64,000 bases of DNA from Amorphophallus konjac (taxonomy: Eukaryota > Streptophyta > Magnoliopsida > Alismatales > Araceae). Positions 1-11,140 of this stretch are shown here, in pieces. The first letter of the stretch is position 1; each line of letters opens with the position of its first letter. The stretch lies in contig CM040129.1 of assembly GCA_022559845.1 (NCBI GenBank), positions 1,426,001-1,490,000 on the forward strand, written 5' to 3'. Under the pieces are notes generated by a model, which saw nothing but the letters and a program-made list of their open reading frames with translations, was not told the origin of the DNA and made no database searches. The position numbers and the translations under genes were made by a program.

Positions 1-402
1 TATCCCGGGAGTACGAGTTTCGGCCGGGTCCGTCTTCCCCACGCCGAGCGCGTGGAGGTATCGCATTCGCTCCCTTACTTGGCATTTTGCTTACTTCATA
101 TATATTTGTTTATGCCGCTGCTAGAGAGCATGTGTAGGGATATCTAGCTCGCTTTATCTATTCATTACCGCTACTTCGAGAGAGTGCGAGACCGTCCCGT
201 GACCCGATCTGGGCACACGAGAGAGCCGACCACCCTAGCTCACTGTCGATTTCTCAACCGCGCACGTCCGACGCTTCCCTCGTTAAGGGATAGTCACGAG
301 CTTGTCGTGTCCGTGGTCTCGTCCCGCATCACTACCCATCCTCACAGTTTAGGGATAGACCTATCCTTGGACTTGGGTTTCCTAGGAATTTGAAATCCTA
401 GG
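1..402 (-). mobile_element. Internal leader fragment of minus-strand LTR element (LTR-A)
   Basis: This stretch lies just downstream, on the minus strand, of the primer binding site at 403-414, so it should be the untranslated leader of an LTR retrotransposon whose body continues off the left edge. No gag or pol coding sequence is recognisable in it. The one open frame on the plus strand (184-393) has no recognisable motif and is not called as a gene. The lineage of the element cannot be decided from this piece. Confidence 0.5.
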
Positions 403-414
403 CTCTGATACCAC
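403..414 (-). other. Primer binding site of LTR-A (tRNA-iMet type)
   Basis: On the minus strand the 12 bases read TGGTATCAGAGC, the usual plant Ty3/gypsy and copia primer binding site complementary to the 3' end of initiator-Met tRNA. It fixes the orientation of the element: LTR to the right (higher coordinates), body to the left. Confidence 0.8.
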
Positions 415-1890
415 AAAAACTATCACGCCTCGAGCGCGGAAGGAATCCGGGGAGAACGTGATGAGTTTATATCAATCATGTCAATCAGAGCAAGTAGAAT
501 TTCGACATCAAAACAAAGTGCGCAATAAGATGAGAATGACCAAATACTGATACCATTGATAACAACTTAATCCATTAAACAAAGTCACATAACTCCAAGA
601 CTTAACAATTCTAATCAGGCCTACAAGCCTTAAATGTTACAAATTTTGAAATAACATAAGATCTAACGACAAAACTCCAAGGAATAAACTTAGGACGACT
701 CGACACGATAAGGTGCAGTAGCACGATGCTTGCAGATTCTACGCTCGTCACTCTTGCTCCTGCCCATCCGAGTCCGAGTCAGGGTCCGTATTACCTGAAA
801 GGTTTGGGGAAAAGAACTTGATGAGCGAACACTCAGTAGGAATTATATCTCAAGAACTAGAAATTGGTTTAAGTAATTACCTCTTCCAAATGAAAATGCA
901 AGTCTAGCATGTCAATCATGTAATATAGAATGCGATGGAATTGAACATGATAACGAGAGGAAATAACACGTAATATCGATCCAAGATAGGGAATTTCAAG
1001 CATTCAAGATTTCAAGTATTTGAACGAGTACCAAGTATATCAATAAAGTTTTTTCATGTCATGAGATAATGGCTATTAACAAGCAAGTACTTTGCCCATT
1101 CCGGGCCACGCAGTTCGTGTCAAGTCAATCAAGTCAAGCACGCGAGAGAGAGAGAGATAGTGGAGTGTCGTAGATTCAAGCAAGTACTTCGGTGCAATGC
1201 CACACCGTGATCAATATAACTCACATGGGCACAAGTACTTTCGGGTGCTCCTCCTAGGACCAGATCGGGCCCTATATGCGCGGACATTGTTACATGTAAT
1301 ATCTAGACAACCACTTTAGTGATAGCCATGGAATTCCAAGAACAAACTCATGTAGAATATTAAGGTAGATTCGTGGATAGGTTCCATAGAATTCAAGGAA
1401 GAACATTAGATGGACAATGATAAAACCAACGAGAACCATGACATGTCGATAACCTGGGTAGAATCGGTACCTTAACTAGGTAGCCATGATAACTTGAGTG
1501 GATGACAAACTTGTCACTAATCAAGGGACATGAATTGAGCTGAAAGATTGACCCCATTTATAAGGGACCCAATCCAAGACATCACCTAGTGGAATGTCAT
1601 CATTCCACCGGCTAGGATTATTCTCTCATGGACCAAGATGGCACCATGAGAGGGCCGGTTTACCACAAGGCGTGGCAATCAAAGGTATAAGGTGTTTAAG
1701 GTACAACCAGCTCAGTCGGCCTTGAGGGAATCCAAGACTACGAGGAGACTTACGGAGGTCTCAATGACTAACTTGCCGGTCCAAAGGAACGGAATGTCCA
1801 ATGGAGGGCTTGTATGTCACCGAGAGTTGAAGGGGTAATCGATAAAGCGCCGAGAAAAACGTGGGACTATACTCACGGACTGGAATATAG

Positions 1891-1894
<4 letters not shown>

Positions 1895-1934
<40 letters not shown>
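1895..1934. repeat. (AT)n microsatellite
   Basis: About 40 bp of pure alternating AT inside the R-U5 part of the LTR-A LTR. Confidence 0.95.
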
Positions 1935-1936
<2 letters not shown>

Positions 1937-1969
1937 ACGGTTACAGGAAAACATGAAAAATCAGAAAAC

Positions 1970-2465
1970 AGGGAATTGGCGCCTTAGCCAAAGTCACCAA
2001 TTCCGTAAGTAGCGCCCTGGTCAGGGGTGCTATTTCACAAAATGAAGACTCTGTACTGAGTCGTCAATTTCAGTTTAGATATATGCATTAATATATATTC
2101 AGATTTTTTTAAGGAATTTTTTTTATAGCGACTTGGTCACCGTCGCCTTCTATGCATATAGCGCCCTAGACAGGGTCGCCATTTTTAAATAAACGACGGG
2201 GTGAAAGTCGTCATTTTCCTTTTAATCAAATTTGGATTATGAACAATAGCATTTTTATCGATATAAAAATTTTATGACAACAAGTATATGGACAGGTCAA
2301 GAAAAATAGCAGGATTTCAAAATTATGATCATGCATTAAATCGTATAATTGGTTACATAGATATTAAAATTTTAACATGTGTAATTATTAAATCAAATGG
2401 GAATTGACGACCGCGCATGGGGTCGTCAAAAAGAAATAGCGCCCTAGGAAGGGTCTCTATTTACT
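1970..2465. repeat. GC-rich dyad array in R-U5 of LTR-A
   Basis: Several short inverted repeats sit in an AT-rich background, about 30 bp each and often flanked by A/T runs. The clearest is TTGACGACC (2404-2412) facing GGTCGTCAA (2421-2429), a perfect 9-bp dyad with an 8-bp spacer. Others near 2012, 2158 and 2435 have AGCGCCCT facing AGGG-type arms. This cluster lies downstream of the TATA box and would be transcribed. Confidence 0.75.
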
Positions 2466-2981
2466 GTAAAATTACAGAACTTCAACGGAACACAACGATA
2501 ACTATATGCATGGTATATATGATTTTAATCTATCATATTGGCTTCGTTACTTGAGAAAAATCTACAATCATGAATTAACTTTGTTTGGGCTACGTAACTT
2601 GAGAAGACCTACCTTTTGGAAGATTGGAACGATGCACATGATGAAGATTTGTCGTTGTTACGGTACTCTATTTTAAACAGAGCCAGCGCAGGAGGAAGAA
2701 GGTGATGAAGCTCTCCCCTTCTTACGTCTGCCAACAAGACGAGGGTGCAAGTGCTCGCCCCTTCACATTACTGTCAGCAGGAAGAAGAAGCTCGGAGGAC
2801 AACGAACGGCCCTCAGTTCTCTGCAAGATGATGAAGAAAAAAGTGAGAGGAGTGTTGTTTCTCTTTCGTCAAAACAACAACAACAGAAGGAAGAAGGATT
2901 GACATCCGACGCTGGGATGGCAGCAGCAGAATAATCCCTCGATTACGCCAGCGGCAATTGCCTTGGCTCGTTCGATTGACT

Positions 2982-2995
2982 GGGTATTTATAGGG
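2982..2995 (-). promoter_or_regulatory. TATA box of LTR-A
   Basis: The minus strand reads CCCTATAAATACCC, a strong plant TATA box, about 525 bp inside the LTR start. No other equally good box is seen in the LTR. Confidence 0.7.
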
Positions 2996-3059
2996 AAAAA
3001 CTTCTTAGGGGAGTTGTGATCGGGGTTAGAAATCAAATGGCAGCATGTTCCCTTATTTT

Positions 3060-3375
3060 AACTCTCAGGGAAAATGACGTCTGATACAAGGGCGTTTTTT
3101 CATTAAATAGCGCCTTAACTAGAGGGCGTATTTTCATTAAATAGCGCCTTAACCAAGGTCATCTTTTACTTTTCTATATTTAGCCACTTATTTCTAATTT
3201 TCTTGTTATGAATTAGCGCCCAAGTACACGGGCGTCATTATTTAAAATAGCGCCCAGAAGGGCATTATTTCCTATTACCCTATGACGCCCAGGATGATGG
3301 CGTCATTTCTAAAATTGACGCCCTTGGCAAAGGTCTTCAATTAATGAAATAGCACCTTAATGGGGGGCGTTATTT
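3060..3375. repeat. GC-rich dyad array in U3 of LTR-A
   Basis: About seven dyads are spaced roughly 30-40 bp apart, of the form AATAGCGCCC..GGGCGTTATT. A perfect one is ATGACGCC (3282-3289) facing GGCGTCAT (3299-3306). This cluster is directly upstream of the TATA box on the minus strand, so it occupies the promoter-proximal U3. Confidence 0.75.
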
Positions 3376-3518
3376 CATTTTGGCCCTTTTTTTTTCTTTT
3401 AAGTGTAAGGCCCATTATCAGTTTGGGCTATTTCCATTCATCGAAATTTTATTTTTTATTATTATTATTTTTTTATTTCATGACTAATATTAATATGTAT
3501 AAATTTCGGGGTGCTACA

Positions 3519-5112
3519 TTCCACACTTCACCAATGCATCAAATACATCACGGATGGGAGAGAGGAAAGAGTATTTGCTGATCTCCACCCATTCGAAGTA
3601 TTCGAATGCCACTTGGCAGACGCCCCTCTATATGCAGAATTGTCGCAGAAGGCCCCTGCGGCCAAGGCCTCTTCTAGCACAACAAAAGGCACTCCCAAAG
3701 CAGAATGGTTCCCTCTGCCGCCGCATGGATACATCAATCCTAAGGTGGTTTCGCACATCACTGTCACCGGAGATGTAGGCCGGTTAGCACCTCCCGCCAT
3801 CTACCCCGAAACTAATAGAGTCAAGGTTGACCAGCAGCATGACCACATTGGGATCCCCGAAGGTCTTACCAAGCCAATTCTCAGCCTCGACAATGCTACT
3901 GTCGAGCCTTTCAAAGCATGGGAGGTGACACAGATAGATGGTCCTAGCAGCCTATTTTACACAGCTGAAGATCACCCTACACAAGAAGACACTGATTGTC
4001 ATCTGCCTGAAGATATAGAAAACCCCTTAATGCCTATACATGGGCTGACATTTATGACAAATCAAATGGCCAAGATGTTCCAAAAGCAGCACATCCCTCC
4101 CGACCAGCCTCGCAAGAGGAAAGAAGCATTCCAGAAGCTATGGTACCCCCCGAGCCTGGACAAAGAAATGAGGCGTGTCTCTCAGCACCCGGGATTGGGC
4201 TTCACCCTCGAAGAATACTACTATAGCGGGCGCTATGAAGTGGATACCATCTCTGCTTTCTACCCAATGGAGGATAACCCACTGGGGGCAACTATTGATG
4301 AGCACCTGACAGAAGTTGAGTGCATTCAGCCAGCCCAGCCAAGAAGCCCAGAATCCGAGGCTGTGTTTCCTTGGCGGTGCAGGGAACAAGCCTACCCGGA
4401 AGATGCAGCTCTTGAAGCCAAATTTGACATAGCTAGCAGTAGTGAAACTGAAGAGGTTGAAGAAACAGAGCTGCCTCCCTCCAGTGGCTCTCCTCTATTC
4501 ATGATGTCGGCACTTCTCGAACCAGTCAGGGATGCTGCTAGAAGAGAAATGGTTGCCTTCACTAAGGGCATGGTGGCTCAAGGGACCGAGATCTCTTCAC
4601 CCTTTGCCAAAGAGCTGCAAGGCTACTCTGACTTAATGACATGTAATCGCCAGCCCTTGGTGACCGCAATCCCCTCAGCAGGGAGCGAGGCAATCAACTC
4701 GCCCCTTGAAGTTGCTAGTAAGGTAAACTGGTTGGCAGAACAGTGCATGCAGCCATTATCCGCCGAACAAGAGATTTCTGGCAGAACTCAAATAAGTCAA
4801 GACGAAGGGATCGAGGTCCTCGACCTCGAAGGTGATATACCAGACTTTGTCGACCTCCAGCCTGCACCCCCTGAGATAGAAGACGGAGGTCAAGCAACAG
4901 TCGATGAACTGATAGAAGTCAACTTGGGAGACAAGGATGACCCCATGCCAACCTTCCTCAGCGCCCAACTGTCTGCCGAAGAACAGAGGATGTACATCCA
5001 GCTGCTACAAGAATATTGGGACTACTTTGCCTGGACCTATAGAGAGATGCCAGGACTAAGCCCCTCGGTCTCACAGCATGAGCTGACCATAAACCCTGGG
5101 TTGAGTCGGTGA
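3519..5112 (+). pseudogene. pol: Tat-1 pol segment: protease-RT linker and RT N-terminus
   Basis: An open frame of about 530 codons starts in the middle of Tat-1, because LTR-A removed what lies upstream. The first residues (STLHQCIKYITDGRE) match the segment that follows the protease in Tat-type polyproteins. The middle is acidic and proline-rich and not otherwise recognisable. The end (EYWDYFAWTYREMPGLSPS) is the entry to the reverse transcriptase domain. There is no real start codon here. The frame ends at a TGA at 5110-5112 just after a one-base slip near 5105; the pol frame continues in the frame that starts at 5109. No stop occurs in this 1.6 kb, in contrast to the ten stops in the next 2.1 kb. 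Confidence 0.75.
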
Positions 5113-6317
5113 AATAGCCCCCTAGGCGTATGAGGCCAGAGCTCATCACACAAATATGAAAAGAAGTCAACAAGCTCATTGATGTGGGTTTTGTCGAGAA
5201 AAATCAATATACCACGTGGTTGGCTAACATCGTGCCCGTGAAGAAGAAGAACGAACAGATCCGGATATGTGTTGACTTCCGGGATCTGAATAAAGCCTGC
5301 CTTAAAGATGACTTTCCAGTGCCGATAACGGAGGTCATGATAGATGCAACAACTGGTCATGAGGCCCTACCATTCATGGATGGGTCATCTGGCTACAACC
5401 AGATATGGATTGCGGAGCATGACCAGATCCACACTGCCTTCCGGACACCTAAAGGCATTTATCACTATAAAAGAATGTCGTTTAGATTAAAGAACGCCGA
5501 CGCAACTTATCAGCGGGCGATGACAAGAATATTTGATGAGCTGCTTTACCATAAGGTCGAGTGCTACATAGATGACCTGGTAGTCAAGACCAGAAAGAAA
5601 GAAGGCCATCTGCAAGACCTCCGAGTCATTTTCCAGAGACTGAGGCAGTATGAATTAAAAATGAACCCTATGAAGTGCGCGTTCGGAGTCTCGAGCGGAA
5701 TGTTCTTGGGTTTCATTATCAGATATCGGGGAATTGAAATAGACCCCGCCAAGATCAAGGTGATTCAGGAGTTACCTTCGCCAAGAAACCTCTCTGAGCT
5801 AAGATCCCTTCAGGGCCGCCTTGCATACGTCCGGCGATTTATATCCAACTTGTCAGGGCGATGCCACCCCTTTCACAAGCTGATGATGAAGGATGTTCCC
5901 TTCTACTGGGACGAACAGTGCCAGACAGTCTTCGACAAACTAAAGGATTACCTGAAAACCCCTCCAGTGCTGGGTGCGCCAGTAAAAGGACAGCCGCTGA
6001 TCCTCTACATAGCAGCCACACACAATTCCCTGGGGACAATGCTAGCCCAGAATAATGAAGAAAGAAAAGAACAAGTCCTCTACTATCTCAGTCGAAGAAT
6101 GGTCAGAACGGAGGAAAGGTACACCTACATCGAGAAGATCTGGCTAGCGTTGGTCTTCGCGGTCAAGAAGCTGTGGCACTACATGCTGTCGTACGAAGTT
6201 AAGCTGATTTCTAGGGAGGATCCGCTTAGATACATCGTGTCCCAACCGGCCCTCAAAGGTCGCCTGGGCAAATGGGCGGTGATTCTTATGGAGTATGACA
6301 TCTCCTATGTACTGTAG
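5109..6317 (+). pseudogene. pol: Tat-1 reverse transcriptase and RNase H (decayed)
   Basis: Encodes the Ty3/gypsy reverse transcriptase that copies the genomic RNA in the virus-like particle. Seen in order: the VDFRDLNKAC palm motif near 5270, SGYNQI, the catalytic YIDD box near 5565-5580, the thumb segment with FGVSSGMFLGF, and the connection and RNase H segment ending in DISYVL. In-frame stops lie at 5115 (TAG), 5157 (TGA) and 6315 (TAG). The frame itself is unbroken from 5109 to the end of integrase, so the damage here is point mutation only. Spacing and motifs are those of the Tat lineage. Confidence 0.85.
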
Positions 6318-7070
6318 AGGGCTGTCAAGGGCCAAGCTATTGTAGACTTCTTTGCTGAACATCCAGTACCCAAAGATTGCCCTCTGGAACCAGAGCTTCC
6401 TGAAGATGAAACTTTAGAGGTCGGCCAGGTGTGGCCCTCCCTATGGCAGCCGTATTTTGATGGTGCCTCCAGAATTGACACCACAGCGACAGGATCGGCC
6501 ATAGTCCGCGCAGGAGCAGGCATAGTCTTGAAGTCTCCTGAAGGGGAAGTCATACACACATCCTGCTCAATAAACAAGCCTTGCACAAATAATGAAGCAG
6601 AATATGAAGCCCTCATAATCGGGCTACAGATTGCTCTGTCCATGGGGATTCAAATGCTAGAGGCATTCGGGGACTCCATGCTGGTTATAAAATAATTGGA
6701 AGGGGAGTTTGAGGTATAAAAGTAGGAGCTCGTCCCTTACTACCATCTGGCCCTGCGCATAATGTCAAGGTTCTACTTCTTCAGCATCAAGCACATCAAC
6801 CGGGGATAGAATGCTCAAGCCGACGCCCTCGCAAAGCTGGCAAGTTCCTTGGCGGTCCCGCCTGATATGAGCCTGAATATAACAGTCATCAACCGGCGGC
6901 AGGTCCCCAGTATGACAGAAGCTTTAGCCGATGAACAAGCCAATGAAGTAGTAGTTGTTGAAGCAGTCCAGTAGCCCGACTGGCGGGAATACCTCCTGCA
7001 TTGGTTCCAACACCAACAGCTTCCGAAGGTGAAAGAACAGAGAATGAGACTCCTGAGAGTCAAAGATTCT
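6318..7070 (+). pseudogene. pol: Tat-1 second (archaeal-like) RNase H, decayed
   Basis: A second RNase H domain follows the first, a known feature of the Tat lineage. WQPYFDGASR (near 6446) is the first catalytic segment, NNEAEYEALIIGL gives the catalytic Glu, and FGDSMLVIK (about 6666-6692) carries the third acidic residue. Downstream, NAQADALAKLAS is the usual end of this domain. The segment is hit by stops at 6693 (TAA), 6717 (TAA), 6723 (TAG), 6807 (TAG) and 6972 (TAG), all in the same frame as the reverse transcriptase. Compared with the family, most fall where Gln is expected. Confidence 0.8.
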
Positions 7071-8261
7071 TATGAGATGAGGAATGGAACATTGTTCTGA
7101 ATAATGGCAGATGCCCAAAAGAAGGTATTACTTCGATGCTTATCTCCAGGGGAAGCCAGGCAGGTAATGCAAGAAGTCCATGCCGGGTCTGCCGGGGCGC
7201 ACTAGGCCGGTCCGAAAATGAAAATCGAAATAAAGAAATTGGGTTATTATTGGCCCACTATATTTGATGATTGCTGCAAGTTCGCCAAGGCTTGTCAGAA
7301 ATGTCAAGAGTATGCCAATGTGTCAAGAAGACCTCCAGTGCCTCTACATCCTACCTTACCGAGTTGGCCGTTTGCCCAGTGGGGTACGGACGTGGTGGGT
7401 CCACTACCAGCATCTTCATCAGGGTGCAAATACATCTTAGCAGCTACAGATTACTTCTCCAGATGGGCTGAGGCAGTAGCACTAAAAGAAGTCATGGGAG
7501 AATTAGTTGCGAGATTCTTCCGACAGAATGTAATATTTCGGTTTGGGATTCCCAGCCGAATCATCTCCGACAACGGCAGCCACTTCAGAAATCAGAAGGT
7601 TTATCAGCTAGCTGACAAATACAAAATTGATTGGAGAACATCATCTCCCTACTACCCTCAGGCCAACGGACTTGCAGAGGCCTTTAACAAGACGCTATGC
7701 ACTCTGCTGGCGAAAATTGTCAAGACTAACAGAAGAGATTGGGAAGAAAAAATGTACGAGGCACTGTGGGCTTACCGTACGGTCTACAAGACCCCTACCG
7801 GCTGCTCACCCTACTCCCTCGTATATGGGTCAGAGGCCATGGTGCCAATTGAGCTGGAGATCCTCTCATTACGGGTCGCCATCCAGCATGGATTGGTGGG
7901 CAACGAGCAAGCCAACGTAGAAAGAAGACTAGAAGAGCTCGCCAAGCTTGAAGGAGAGCGTCTCCGGGCGCAACAGAATATTCAACTCTATCAAGCCCGC
8001 ATGGCCCGTGCTTTTGATAAGCTGGTCAAAGGACGGGAGTTCAAAAGGGGTGACATGGTGATGGTTAAAAGAAGAGAGGTGATGGCCTCCAACCCCAAGA
8101 GGAAGTTGATTGAAAATTGGGTCAGACCGTATGTCGTCCACCGAGCATATGAAGCGGGTGCGTATGTCCTTGCGGATCACAAAGGAGTCATCCAATTCTC
8201 TCCCCTTAATGGGAAGCACCTAAAGCTGTATCACACGGTTCAACCGGCGTTCCCCGAATGA
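7071..8261 (+). pseudogene. pol: Tat-1 integrase (decayed N-terminus, open core)
   Basis: Integrase inserts the cDNA into the chromosome. The zinc-binding part includes EVHAGSAGAH and CCKFAKACQKCQE (7165-7310). The catalytic core shows GTDVVGPLPAS (first Asp), IISDNGSHF (second Asp) and NGLAEAFNKTL (Glu), so the D,D,E triad is complete. The C-terminal part (RGDMVMVKRRE, GAYVLADHKG) is the usual non-chromodomain ending of Tat. Stops lie at 7098 (TGA) and 7203 (TAG); from 7218 to 8261 the frame is open (347 codons). It ends at TGA 8259-8261, just before the minisatellites. Confidence 0.85.
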
Positions 8262-8267
8262 TCTACC

Positions 8268-8715
8268 TCAAACTTGGTCCAGTGGCACTCCACCCTGATC
8301 AAGCTACCCTCAAACTTGGTCTAGTGGCACTCCGCCCTAACCGAGCTACCTTCACCCTTGGTCCAGTGGCACTCCGCCCTGACCAAGCTACCTTCATCCT
8401 TGGTCCAGTGGCACTCCGCCCTGACCGAGCTACCTTCATCCTTGGTCTAGTGGCACTCCGCCCTGACCGAGCTACCTTCATCCTTCGTGTAGTGGCACTC
8501 TGCCCTGACCGAGCCACCTCCACCCTTGGTCTAGTGACACTCCGCCCTGATCGAGCTACCTCCGTCCTTAGTCTAAAGGCACTCCGCCTTGACCGAGCCA
8601 CCTCAAAATGGTCTGGCGGCACTCCGCCCTGATCGAGCTACCCTTACCTTGGTCTAGTGGCACTCCATCCCGATCAAGCTACGCTTACCTCGGTCTAGTG
8701 GCACTCTGCCCTGGC
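8268..8715. repeat. 42-bp minisatellite, about 10.5 units
   Basis: Direct tandem units of 42 bp, each containing GTGGCACTCCGCCCTGACC with few changes. The period is seen directly (CTTGGT at 8273, 8315 and so on). The unit length is a multiple of three, which keeps long frames open on both strands; I do not read these as genes. The array begins within 10 bp of the integrase stop codon. Confidence 0.95.
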
Positions 8716-8727
8716 CAGACTCGCATA

Positions 8728-8965
8728 ATACATACATCATTGCCATTACGGGCCTTACTCCTGAGTCGGCACAAATCTATCATTTGCGTTAGCATTACCT
8801 TCTTGCTAATGAATAAACCCCTTGTTCGGCACAAGACTCCGTGTCCTAGCCGATCTTTATACATCATTGCCGTTGCGGGCCCTACGCCTGAATCGGCATA
8901 AATCTATCCTTGGCGTTGGCATTATCTTCTTGCCAATGAATAAACATCTTTTTTGGCACGATACT
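8728..8965. repeat. Two-copy direct repeat (about 130-140 bp)
   Basis: The segment starting ACATCATTGCCATTACGGGC recurs near 8862 with about 80% identity. Both copies contain TCGGCA..AAATCTATC and CTTCTTGC-AATGAATAAA. It lies between the 42-bp array and the copy of the 220-bp repeat. AATAAA in each copy could serve as poly(A) signal of the plus-strand transcript, but nothing more supports that. Confidence 0.8.
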
Positions 8966-8991
8966 TCATGTTCTAGCCAACCCTCTCAGCA

Positions 8992-9220
8992 TCAGAAATA
9001 GAAATGAGGTTAAAAATAGAGATACCCCGCCGGCCTTGTTCCTAAACGGGGACGAGGGCAAAAATGGCTATAACCCGGCTGTGGCGAAAACCCGAAAGGG
9101 CATTACAGGCAAAATCGGGTATCCCGCCACGTGAAAACCCGAGAGGGCGCATGGGCAAAAGCAAGAGGGGGCTGGTCTTGGCGAAAACCCGAAAAGGGCA
9201 CTTAGGTCAGTAAAGTGGTA
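8992..9220. repeat. About 220-bp repeat, copy 1 (copy 2 at 9893-10117)
   Basis: The block with GGGTTAAAAATAGAGATACC, GGCTATAACCCG and several GCGAAAACCCGAAAGGGC motifs occurs here and again at 9893-10117, about 90% identical by eye, flanking the 123-bp array. GCGAAAACCCGAAAGGGC-type motifs are common in the region 3' of pol in plant Ty3/gypsy elements. Confidence 0.85.
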
Positions 9221-9289
9221 ATCCAAAAGTTCTCTTAATCCTCCTCTCAATGAGATTCTCAAGGGATAACCATCAGAAGTCCCACCGGA

Positions 9290-9848
9290 GATCCCCTAAC
9301 AGACCCGTGTTCGACCCTCGTCATCATCAGCGAGACAGGTTGACCTCTACCCTTTGACTTGGACCTTCCGTCCTTGTCAATGAACACATCCTTTGCTTCG
9401 ACATGTATCCCATGTCGACGAACAAACCCGTGTTCGACCCTTGTCATCATCGGCGAGACAGGTCGACCTCTACCCTTTGACTTGGACCTTCCGTCCTTGT
9501 CAATGAATACATCCTTTGCTTCGGCATGTATCCCATGTCGACGAACAAACCCGTGTTCGACCCTCGTCATCATTGGCGAGACAGGTCGACCTCTACCCTT
9601 AACTTGGACCTTTCGTCTCTGTGAATGAATATACCCTTTGCTTCAGCGTGTAACCCACATCGATGAACAAACCCAGGTTCGACCCTCGTCACCATCAGTG
9701 AGGTAGGTCGACCTCTGTCCCTTGGCCTGGACCTTTGATCCCGGTGAAGAACCATATAGCCTTTGCTTCGGCATTTAACCAATGTCGACGAACCAAACCA
9801 GGATCCGACCCTTGTCATCATCGACAAGGCCGGTCGACATCCCAGCAA
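9290..9848. repeat. 123-bp tandem repeat, about 4.5 units
   Basis: TGTTCGACCCTCGTCATCATC-like starts recur at 9308, 9431, 9554, about 9676 and 9800. Each unit holds two GTCGA sites and CATCCTTTGCTTCG. The last two units are more diverged. No stop codons fall in one minus frame, but the composition is that of a repeat, not a gene. Confidence 0.9.
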
Positions 9849-9892
9849 ACAAGTTCTCCTGTATTCCGGATCCTCTGGGAATTAAAAAAAAG

Positions 9893-10117
9893 AAGAGAAA
9901 GAAATAGAAATGGGGTTAAAAATAGAGATACCCCGCCGGCCTTGTTCCTAAACTAGGACAAGGGCAAAAATGGCTATAACCCGACTGTGGCGAAAACCCG
10001 AAAGGGCGTTACAGGCAAAATCGGGTACCCCATCACGTGAAAACCCGAAAGGGCGCGCGGGTAAAAGCAAGAGGGGGTTGATTTCGGTGAAAATCCGAAA
10101 GGGCGCTTGAGTCAATA
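9893..10117. repeat. About 220-bp repeat, copy 2
   Basis: Second copy of the block at 8992-9220, with the same order of motifs. The stretch just after it (10124-10170) is a purine-rich run (AAAAAAGAAGAAAGAAAAG). Confidence 0.85.
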
Positions 10118-10219
10118 ATGTGATAAAAAAAGAAGAAAGAAAAGAAAAAAGGATGAAATAAAAATGATGATGATGTAGTAACGAGGCTACCCTCGTTCAT
10201 CATTCCACTTCCATCTACC

Positions 10220-11140
10220 CTTTTCGACCCTTGTCACCATCGGCAAGATCGGTCGCTACCCATTCCGGTCCTTGTCACCATCGGCAAGACCGTCTACCTT
10301 TTCGACCTTTGTCACCATCGGCAAGATCGGTCGCTACCCCTTTCCGGTCCTTGTCACCATCGGCAAGACCGTCTACCTTTTCGACCCTTGTCACCATCGG
10401 CAAGATCGGTCTCTACCCTTTCGACCCTTGTCACCATCGGCAAGACTGTCTACCCTTTCGACCCTTGTCACCATCGGCAAGATCGGTCGCTACCCTTTCC
10501 GACCCTTGTCACCATCGGCAAGACCGTCTACCCTTTCGACCCTTGTCACCATCGGCAAGATCGGTCGCTACCCTTTACGATCCTTGTCACCATCGGCAAG
10601 ACCATCTACCCTTTCGACCCTTGTCACCATCGGCAAGATCGGTCGCTATCCTTTACGATCCTTGTCACCATCGGCAAGACCATCTACCTTTTCGACCCTT
10701 GTCACCATCGGCAAGATCGGTCGCTACCCTTTCCGGTCCTTGTCACCATCGGCAAGACCGTCTACCTTTTCGACCCTTGTCACCATCGGCAAGATCAGTT
10801 GCTACCCTTTCCGGTCCTTGTCACCATCGACAAGACCGTCTACCTTTTCGACCCTTGTCACCATCGGCAAGATCGGTCGCTACCCTTTCCGGTCCTTGTC
10901 ACCATCGGTAAGACCGTCTACCTTTTTGACCCTTGTCACCATCGGCAAGATCGGTTGCTACCCTTTCCGGTCCTTGTCACCATCGGCAAGACCGTCTACC
11001 TTTTCGACCCTTGTCACCATCGGCAAGATCGGTTGCTACCCTTTCCAGTCCTTGTCACCATCGGCAAGACCGTATACCTTTTTGACCCTTGTCACCATCG
11101 GCAAGACCAACTACCTTTTCGACCCTTGTCACCATCGACA
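10220..11140. repeat. Minisatellite of alternating 37- and 42-bp half-units (79-bp dimer)
   Basis: TTGTCACCATCGGCAAGA recurs at 10231, 10272, 10309, 10351, 10388 and so on, with alternating spacing near 41/42 and 37. One half-unit carries GATCGGTCGCTACCC, the other GACCGTCTACC. There are about eleven dimers. Because 79 is not a multiple of three and the unit lacks stops, all three plus frames are open here; these are by-products of the repeat. Confidence 0.95.

Larger units (their letters stand above)
415..3518 (-). mobile_element. 5' LTR of minus-strand element LTR-A
   Basis: Read on the minus strand the LTR begins TGTAGCACCCCG at 3518 and runs about 3.1 kb to the primer binding site. The exact inner end is uncertain because no clear CA directly precedes the primer site. 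A TATA box (CCTATAAATACCC on the minus strand, about 2982-2995) separates a U3 of about 520 bp from a long R-U5. GC-rich dyads stand out against the AT-rich background on both sides of it. The outer end interrupts Tat-1 coding sequence, which resumes at 3519. The partner LTR is outside the window, so target duplication and LTR divergence cannot be checked. Confidence 0.7.

Noticed and set aside
8258..8632. Open frames on both strands in the 42-bp repeat
   Set aside because: Unit length is a multiple of three and stop-free, so the frames are a by-product of the repeat.
10220..11140. CRISPR-like array
   Set aside because: Repeat and spacer are both conserved and degenerate together; plant retrotransposon context; no cas genes. 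It is a minisatellite.
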